Assembly: GCF_030124375.1 (NCBI RefSeq) | Contig: NZ_JASKLS010000026.1 | Span: 1-39,421, forward strand | Length of the DNA stretch: 39,421 bases | Direction of reading: 5' to 3' | Source: Sinorhizobium sp. 6-70 | GTDB taxonomy: Bacteria > Pseudomonadota > Alphaproteobacteria > Rhizobiales > Rhizobiaceae | In this document: piece after piece, positions 34,505-39,421 of the stretch | How the letters are laid out: the number at the start of each line of letters is the position of its first letter | Position numbering within the stretch: position 1 is the first letter of the stretch | Notes under the pieces: generated by a model | Database searches by the model: none | Told to the model about the DNA's origin: nothing | What the model saw: the letters and a program-made list of their open reading frames with translations, nothing else | Program-made: the position numbers and the translations under genes

Positions 34505-34610
34505 ACTGCATGTGTCCTCAAATCCTAACCGATTCAAGGACAAAAACATGCAGCAATTCAAAGTGCTATAGCGTCCTCTGTGCGTCTGAAAAGACGCAGC
34601 CGCGCTGTAG
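34505..34610 (-). repeat. RIME-like intergenic repeat, copy 10 (inverted)
   Basis: Full module in inverted order: CTGCATGTGTCC...GGACAAAAACATGCAG, the spacer CAATTCAAAGTGCTATAG, and GCGTC...GACGC...CGCTGTAG. It fills the space between the divergent glycosylase and gluQ genes and touches the glycosylase ribosome-binding site. Confidence 0.88.
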
Positions 34611-34653
34611 AAAGCGGATGACCTTTATACCGCTTCCATGCCAAAGGGAAACG

Positions 34654-35538
34654 ATGACCATCTCGCCCGAGCAACCCGTTTTTCGTTTCGCACCGAGCCC
34701 GAACGGCCTGCTGCACCTTGGTCATGCGCTGTCCGCCATCCTTAATCATGACATGGCGGCCTTCGCCAATGGACGCTTTCTGCTGCGGATCGAGGACATC
34801 GACCAGACACGTTGCCGCCCGGAGCTGGAACAGGCGATTTTCGATGATCTCGGCTGGCTGGGTCTCAGTTGGGAGCACCCGGTACGCCGCCAATCCGAAC
34901 ACCTCGACCTTTATGCCGAGATGCTTCAGCGCCTGCGGGCAATGGGTGTCGTCTATCCATCCATCATGACCCGCGGGGAGATCAGGGCGGCGGTCGCCGC
35001 GGCGGAGGCCGAGGGGTCGGTCTGGCCGCGCGATCCGGACGGAACGCCACTTTATCCGGGCCGCGAGCGCGAACTATCGCTTGGCGAGCAAGCCGCACTT
35101 GTCGCCGGCGATCGGCCCTTTGCCTGGCGCCTCGACGTCACAAGGGCGATAGATCTCGTGCCCGGCCGTTTGACATGGCAGGAAACCGGCGCAGGCCCCG
35201 CCGGGGAAACGGGCCCGGTTCCGGCGGATCCCGCAAGCTGGGGCGATGTGATCCTTTCGCGTTCCGACGCGCCATCGAGCTACCATCTCTCGGTCGTCGT
35301 CGATGACGCGCTCCAGGGCGTCACCCATATCGTGCGCGGGCGCGATCTGTATCACGCGACTTCGGTCCACCGCTTGCTCCAGCGGCTTCTCGATCTCCCG
35401 GAACCAGTCTACCACCATCACCGCCTTATCCTCGGGCCGGATGGCAAGAAGCTGTCGAAGAGCAGCAAAGACACGGGTATCGCCGCATTCCGCGCTGCCG
35501 GAAAGACGCCAGCGGACATTCGCGCCATGGTGCTATGA
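34654..35538 (+). CDS. gluQ: Glutamyl-Q tRNA(Asp) synthetase-like protein
   Basis: A 294-residue truncated glutamyl-tRNA synthetase paralogue. GluQ enzymes attach glutamate to the queuosine at position 34 of tRNA-Asp. It has the HIGH-type HLGH at 21-24 and the KLSKS motif at 266-270, and no anticodon-binding domain. Where E. coli GluQ (YadB) has its zinc-binding CxC, this protein has YPSIMTR (101-107), so the zinc site appears lost. ATG 34654 follows AAAGGG and matches the family start. Its last six bases overlap the 3' end of the convergent YihY-type gene. Confidence 0.93.
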   Translation: MTISPEQPVFRFAPSPNGLLHLGHALSAILNHDMAAFANGRFLLRIEDIDQTRCRPELEQAIFDDLGWLGLSWEHPVRRQSEHLDLYAEMLQRLRAMGVVYPSIMTRGEIRAAVAAAEAEGSVWPRDPDGTPLYPGRERELSLGEQAALVAGDRPFAWRLDVTRAIDLVPGRLTWQETGAGPAGETGPVPADPASWGDVILSRSDAPSSYHLSVVVDDALQGVTHIVRGRDLYHATSVHRLLQRLLDLPEPVYHHHRLILGPDGKKLSKSSKDTGIAAFRAAGKTPADIRAMVL

Positions 35539-36435
35539 ACCATTCTCACCGGGGCGATCGTCGCTCTCGCGCTGACCCAAGAAAGTGCGCATGACGAGGC
35601 GCTTGACGCGGAATTTCATGATCGCGGCATTGATCTCGGCGCCGATGATGAAGATCGCGCCGATCATGTACAGAAACACCAGGACGATCACGACCGAGGC
35701 GAGACCGGCATAGGTGGTCACATAGCTGGAGAAAGCCGTGAGATAATAGGCGAAGACATAGGCTCCGATCGACCAGAACACCAGAGTGAGAACGATTCCG
35801 GGAAGGACATCGAGGATCTTGCGGTGGCCGTCCGGAAGCCACAGATGCGACACCAGCAGCCCGCTGGTCAGCATCACAAGGGCAAGCGTTAGCCCCCAAT
35901 TATCGACCGTTGCGAGGACGGTGTCGAGCCAGGGCAGCCATTGGTCGGCATTGCGCACCGCAAGCGGCACCGCAACGAGCAGAACGCTGATGACGGCAAG
36001 GATCAGCACGCCGGCGATCACGAAGCCGAGACTCGCAAGCCGCGTCACATACCACGAGCGGCTCTCAGCAACCCGATAGGCGCGGTTCAGCGCAATCCTG
36101 AGCGCCTCTACGCCGTTGGAGGCAAAATAGGCGGCCGCGAGCACGGAAACAGTGAGCACGCCGCCGCGCGGGATCGTCAGCACCCGGACGACCTCGTCGG
36201 CCACTGGTTGGGCGATCGATTCCGGCCAGGCATCGAAAATCAGATGGACGGCCGTCTCCGCAAACTGGTCGGCGCCGAGGAAGCTGCCGAGCGCCGTGCC
36301 GAAGATCAGGAACGGAAAGACCGCCATCAGCGAGGACAGCGCAACGTGGCTCGCCATCGCCCAGCCGTCGTCCTCGCTGAAATGCCAGAGCGCATCGAAG
36401 ACGACCTTCCAGATGATGCGAACGACGGCCGGCAT
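35533..36435 (-). CDS. YihY/virulence factor BrkB family membrane protein
   Basis: A 300-residue inner-membrane protein with about six membrane segments. It contains the family features ASHVALSSLMAVFPFLIF near the N-terminus, the YFASNGVEALRIALNRAYRV segment, and YMIGAIFIIGAEINAAI near the C-terminus. The family was once misnamed ribonuclease BN; its function is unknown. I chose ATG 36435 because GGAGAAGGA lies directly upstream; a GTG nine codons earlier is in frame. It is divergent from the SDR gene. Confidence 0.92.
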   Translation of the reverse strand: MPAVVRIIWKVVFDALWHFSEDDGWAMASHVALSSLMAVFPFLIFGTALGSFLGADQFAETAVHLIFDAWPESIAQPVADEVVRVLTIPRGGVLTVSVLAAAYFASNGVEALRIALNRAYRVAESRSWYVTRLASLGFVIAGVLILAVISVLLVAVPLAVRNADQWLPWLDTVLATVDNWGLTLALVMLTSGLLVSHLWLPDGHRKILDVLPGIVLTLVFWSIGAYVFAYYLTAFSSYVTTYAGLASVVIVLVFLYMIGAIFIIGAEINAAIMKFRVKRLVMRTFLGQRESDDRPGENGS

Positions 36436-36557
36436 TCCTTCTCCGAGCTTGCGGGTATCCACGGCACCGACGGGCGCCTGCGTAACACACGCAATTCAAT
36501 TGTATCCCACGGATGAATATGGGAAACGGGGGATGGATTTCTACAGGAATCGACCGG

Positions 36558-37391
36558 ATGCCCGATCGCCCAACCATCATTGTCACAGGCTGCTCTTCCG
36601 GCATCGGCGCCTATTGTGCCCGCGCGCTGAAGGCAGACGGCTGGCGCGTCTTCGCGACCGTTCGCCGGCCCGAAGATCGGACGGAACTGGAGGCCGAAGG
36701 CATCGAGACCTTCATCATGGACTACACCAGGCCGGAAACGATCGTCGCGTTGGCGGAGGCGGTAATGGCCCGTTCTGGCGGGCGCATCGACGCTCTCTTC
36801 AACAATGGTGCCTATGGCCAGGCGGGCGCCGTCGAGGACCTGCCGGCCGAGGCGCTCAGACTGCAACTCGAAACCAATGTCGTCGGCTGGCATGAGCTGA
36901 CACGCCGCGTCATACCGGCGATGCGCGCCCGCGGCCACGGCCGCATCGTCCAATGCTCGTCGATTCTCGGCATCGTCCCCTATCGCTGGCGCGGTGCGTA
37001 CAACGCCTCGAAATTCGCGATCGAGGGATTGTCGCTGACCTTGAGAATGGAGCTTGCCGGCAGCGGCGTCGACGTCAGCCTGATCGAACCCGGGCCGATC
37101 GCCTCGAGATTCACGGCCAATGCCATCCCCTACATCGAGCGCTTCATCGATCTCAAGAATTCCGTCCACCGCAGGGAGTATGAGCGGCAGATGCAACGCC
37201 TGCGCGGCGAAAGCAAGCCGGCACCGGGCAAGCTCGGGCCGGATGCCGTCTATGCTGTCTTGAAACATGCGCTGACGTCACGCAGGCCGCGACCGCACTA
37301 TATAGTAACAAGACCTGCCAAGCAGGGTGCGCTGCTGAAGAAGCTCCTGCCGGCCGCCCTATTCTATCGCATCATCGGCCGTCTCGGCTGA
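36558..37391 (+). CDS. Short-chain dehydrogenase/reductase
   Basis: A 277-residue classical SDR that binds NAD(P). The cofactor loop is TGCSSGIG (10-17), the catalytic Ser lies in QCSSIL, and Tyr148 and Lys152 are in YNASK. After the core, a C-terminal stretch with YERQMQRLRGESKP and a hydrophobic tail (KKLLPAALFYRIIG) resembles SDRs that act on lipids or retinol-like substrates. The substrate is unknown. ATG 36558 has AGGA 11 bases upstream; an in-frame ATG at 36513 is possible. It starts a same-strand run with the next three genes at gaps of 18-30 bases. Confidence 0.92.
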   Translation: MPDRPTIIVTGCSSGIGAYCARALKADGWRVFATVRRPEDRTELEAEGIETFIMDYTRPETIVALAEAVMARSGGRIDALFNNGAYGQAGAVEDLPAEALRLQLETNVVGWHELTRRVIPAMRARGHGRIVQCSSILGIVPYRWRGAYNASKFAIEGLSLTLRMELAGSGVDVSLIEPGPIASRFTANAIPYIERFIDLKNSVHRREYERQMQRLRGESKPAPGKLGPDAVYAVLKHALTSRRPRPHYIVTRPAKQGALLKKLLPAALFYRIIGRLG

Positions 37392-37414
37392 CCGAAATCG
37401 GAGGGATATGCATC

Positions 37415-37618
37415 ATGTCCACTTTCTTCACCGGCCTGACCCTGCTCGTCATGGGCCTGGTCGTCATCGTCCTGATCCGCGGCCTGTTCAACATGGCCAC
37501 CGGCGGCAGCGGCAATACTTCGAACAAGCTGATGCAGGCGCGCATCGTCCTCCAGGCGATCGCCATCGCGCTGATCATGCTGACGTTGTGGATTACCGGC
37601 GGCGGACGGCCGGGCTGA
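37415..37618 (+). CDS. HIG1-type twin transmembrane protein
   Basis: A 67-residue protein with two hydrophobic helices (about 5-27 and 43-62) separated by a short loop with the QARI motif in NKLMQARIVLQ. This fits the HIG1 domain of small proteins linked to respiratory complexes in mitochondria and alphaproteobacteria. GGAGG precedes the ATG by about ten bases. It lies 23 bases after the SDR gene and 18 before the adenosyltransferase gene. Confidence 0.88.
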   Translation: MSTFFTGLTLLVMGLVVIVLIRGLFNMATGGSGNTSNKLMQARIVLQAIAIALIMLTLWITGGGRPG

Positions 37619-37636
37619 GAACGGGGCGACGGCACC

Positions 37637-38209
37637 ATGGTAAGGCTCAACAAGATCTATACGAGAACAGGCGACGACGGCACGACCGGACTTGTTTCCG
37701 GTCCACGCCGCGCGAAATGCGACCTGCGCATCGAGGCCTATGGCACCGTCGACGAGGCGAACGCCCTGGTCGGCCTTGCGCGCCTGCATACCGGCGACAT
37801 GGCTGATCTCGACACGATGCTGATGCGCATCCAGAACGACCTCTTCGACCTCGGAGCAGACCTTGCAACACCCGATACCGGCGAGACGCTGGACTATGAA
37901 CCGCTGAGGATCGCAGCTTCCCAGGTCGCAAGGCTGGAGGATGAGATCGACCGCCTCAATGCCGATCTCGAACCCTTGCGGTCTTTCGTTCTGCCCGCCG
38001 GCAGCCCGGCTTCGGCGGCGCTGCACGTTGCCCGCACCGTCGCACGACGCGCCGAACGCCAGATCGTTGCCCTTGCCACCGGTGAGATCGTCAGCCGCGA
38101 CGCGATCTCCTATATCAATCGGCTCTCGGACTTCCTTTTCGTTGCCGCCCGCTGGGCAAATGACAAGGGACGTGCCGATGTGCTTTGGGTTCCGGGCAAG
38201 AACAGATAA
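37637..38209 (+). CDS. PduO-type ATP:cob(I)alamin adenosyltransferase
   Basis: A 190-residue enzyme that makes adenosylcobalamin from ATP and cob(I)alamin, which is the cofactor of methylmalonyl-CoA mutase and other enzymes. The N-terminal ATP-binding motif is YTRTGDDGTTGLVSG. Later motifs are VARTVARRAERQIV and YINRLSDFLFVAARWAN. Length and motifs are those of the PduO/MMAB family and not the CobA/CobO type. It is co-directional with its neighbours, and the etf gene that follows later also serves organic-acid oxidation. Confidence 0.95.
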   Translation: MVRLNKIYTRTGDDGTTGLVSGPRRAKCDLRIEAYGTVDEANALVGLARLHTGDMADLDTMLMRIQNDLFDLGADLATPDTGETLDYEPLRIAASQVARLEDEIDRLNADLEPLRSFVLPAGSPASAALHVARTVARRAERQIVALATGEIVSRDAISYINRLSDFLFVAARWANDKGRADVLWVPGKNR

Positions 38210-38239
38210 CCTTCGTCAAGAATCGCGCTCGGGGGCCGC

Positions 38240-39031
38240 ATGTTCATACCGCTTCACGACAGCAACACGCTGAAGCACATCAGCATGCAATATGTGACGA
38301 TCGCGCTGATCGCCACGAACATCGCGGTCTGGCTGATCACCGGCCCGATCGCTACGGAAGAATTCGCGAACGCGGCCGTGCTCGGGCTCGGCTACATCCC
38401 GGCCGTTGTCTTCGAGTATGCCGATCTCGATCCGTCACTCGTCATCGTTCCCGATCAATTTACGTTCGTCACCTATTCGTTCCTGCACGGCGACTTCTCG
38501 CATCTGGCGATGAACATGCTGTTTCTCTGGGTTTTCGGCGACAATGTCGAGGACGCGCTCGGGCATTTTCGTTTCCTCGTCTTCTACCTGCTGTGCGCCG
38601 CCGCCGGCGCGCTTGCGCACGGATTGCTCGATCCTGCCTCGGAAGCGCCGCTGATCGGCGCCTCCGGCGCCATCTCGGGCGTTGTCGCCGCCTATTTCCT
38701 GCTGCATCCGAAGGTGCGCGTGTGGGTTCTGGTCCTCTTCCGCATCCCGTTGCCGCTGCCTGCAGCAATCCCGCTGGCTTTCTGGATCGGCCAGCAATTC
38801 TACATGCTGGTGGTCGACTCCGGCAGTGGTGTCTCCTGGAGTGCCCATGTCGGCGGCATTGTTGCGGGGCTTCTGCTGGTGGTCATTTTGCGACGCCGCG
38901 GCGTTCCGCTTTTCGATCGCACGATCGTCACTCCGCGCGCCGTCGAGCATCGTGCGGAGCGACCCGAAGCGGTCGACGCAAGCGCTGCAAGCCCCCGAAA
39001 ACCGCCTACTCCATGGGGGCGTCCGACCTGA
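38240..39031 (+). CDS. Rhomboid family intramembrane serine protease
   Basis: A 263-residue membrane protein with six or so segments. The catalytic Ser142 lies in GASGAISG and His203 in SAHVGG, and HGDFSHLAMNMLFLWVFG (83-100) is the conserved oxyanion-side region. The active dyad is intact, so it should cleave membrane proteins. A soluble, Arg/Pro-rich tail of about 45 residues follows the last segment. Its start ATG has only a weak site, CGGGGG. Rhomboid next to the etf genes is an order I recall in rhizobia. Confidence 0.94.
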   Translation: MFIPLHDSNTLKHISMQYVTIALIATNIAVWLITGPIATEEFANAAVLGLGYIPAVVFEYADLDPSLVIVPDQFTFVTYSFLHGDFSHLAMNMLFLWVFGDNVEDALGHFRFLVFYLLCAAAGALAHGLLDPASEAPLIGASGAISGVVAAYFLLHPKVRVWVLVLFRIPLPLPAAIPLAFWIGQQFYMLVVDSGSGVSWSAHVGGIVAGLLLVVILRRRGVPLFDRTIVTPRAVEHRAERPEAVDASAASPRKPPTPWGRPT

Positions 39032-39041
39032 GGGCTGATGC

Positions 39042-39062
39042 TGGCGCGCAATGTCCGCGCCA
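39042..39062. terminator. Hairpin after the rhomboid gene
   Basis: TGGCGCG (39042-39048) and CGCGCCA (39056-39062) form a perfect 7-bp stem with a 7-base loop, 11 bases after the stop codon. No T-tract follows. A second inverted repeat, GCGGGAAA/TTTCCCGC (39101-39108, 39126-39133), lies further on. Either might end the rhomboid transcript. Confidence 0.35.
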
Positions 39063-39141
39063 ATATGGAACGCAATTTCAATATGTTGATCGTTCCGCGG
39101 GCGGGAAAGCTCCGGCCATTCGACGTTTCCCGCTCCACCTC

Positions 39142-39178
39142 TTGTCAGGTGCAAATATGACGTGTACGTAAACGTCAT
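39142..39178 (+). promoter_or_regulatory. etfB promoter with an overlapping palindromic operator
   Basis: TTGTCA (39142-39147) and TACGTA (39165-39170) are 17 bases apart. A perfect inverted repeat, ATGACGT and ACGTCAT (39157-39163 and 39172-39178), is centred on the -10. A repressor bound there would block RNA polymerase. ACGT occurs three times in the site, which recalls operators of acyl-CoA and branched-chain amino-acid catabolism regulators; that likeness is from memory. Confidence 0.5.
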
Positions 39179-39322
39179 TCGAAATCTCGAGGTTATATCG
39201 ATTTAGCTTCGCGGGCGACGATTGTAATTGGAGAAAAAACGCGTATCGATGTCGCCAACCGACAATCAGGCAGCTCTGTTAAGGGGCATTTTCCTGCGAA
39301 AGCTCTTGGAGGGAATGAATCC

Positions 39323-39421
39323 ATGAAAATCCTAGTCACGGTGAAGCGTGTGGTCGACTTCAACGTCAAGATCCGGGTGAAGGCGGACGGCTCGGGTGTC
39401 GAGCTGGCCAATGTCAAGATG
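39323..39421 (+). CDS. etfB: Electron transfer flavoprotein beta subunit (5' part only)
   Basis: The first 33 codons run off the right edge. The sequence MKILVTVKRVVDFNVKIRVK is the standard start of bacterial EtfB. The protein pairs with EtfA to pass electrons from acyl-CoA and related dehydrogenases to the quinone pool. GGAGG precedes the ATG by about ten bases. Its promoter region carries the palindrome at 39157-39178. Confidence 0.93.
   Translation, partial: MKILVTVKRVVDFNVKIRVKADGSGVELANVKM

Overview
The window looks like a stretch of core chromosome from a Rhizobiaceae member, most likely Sinorhizobium/Ensifer. The reasons are GC-rich coding sequence, typical alphaproteobacterial families (DUF4167, DUF1178, HIG1-type twin-membrane protein, NDUFAF5-like protein, PtsP with a GAF domain), and many copies of a two-palindrome intergenic repeat that matches my memory of the RIME elements of rhizobia. 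No database was searched, so the genus is an inference.

Layout. 0.4-6.2 kb: an anchored M23 peptidase (+), then clpB (-) with a heat-shock-type promoter and a DUF4167 protein (-). 6.5-12.3 kb: a minus-strand run lysC, ptsP, prfA, prmC (amino-acid synthesis, nitrogen PTS, translation termination). 12.3-15.9 kb: an accessory-looking block with an ABC-F ATPase, a small methyltransferase and a DHFR/RibD-like reductase. 16-20.3 kb: ubiG (+); then comF, grxC, a Nit-type amidase and DUF1178 (-); and an NDUFAF5-like protein (+). 20.4-24.7 kb: a 57-residue Flp pilin, a small membrane protein, then argJ, a GNAT protein and mutT, and a periplasmic PpiC-type isomerase (all -). 24.9-30.5 kb: secA with promoter and terminator, then a flippase/GNAT gene pair (+). 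30.6-34.5 kb: an acyl-CoA synthetase (-), tRNA-Leu(CAA) (-), a DsbB-like protein (+), an HNH nuclease (-) and an AlkA-type glycosylase (-). 34.6-39.4 kb: gluQ (+), a YihY-type membrane protein (-), an SDR, a twin-membrane protein, a cobalamin adenosyltransferase, a rhomboid protease (+) and the first 33 codons of etfB.

The most unusual signal is upstream of the ABC-F gene. A well-spaced promoter leads to a 23-codon ORF with a strong ribosome-binding site and an Arg-Gln-Arg motif. One 11-base segment downstream of it can pair either with the end of that ORF or with the bases next to the ABC-F start, each time with 10 pairs and one mismatch. This is the layout of an erm-type translational attenuator, as known for drug-inducible resistance genes, and I know of no description of it in this lineage. 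Other points of note are an RpoH-like promoter that puts a RIME repeat inside the clpB leader, a palindrome over the -10 of the etfB promoter, an orphan Flp pilin too short for routine ORF calling, a GluQ-type enzyme without the usual zinc cysteines, and a methyltransferase-like protein without the SAM-binding glycine loop.
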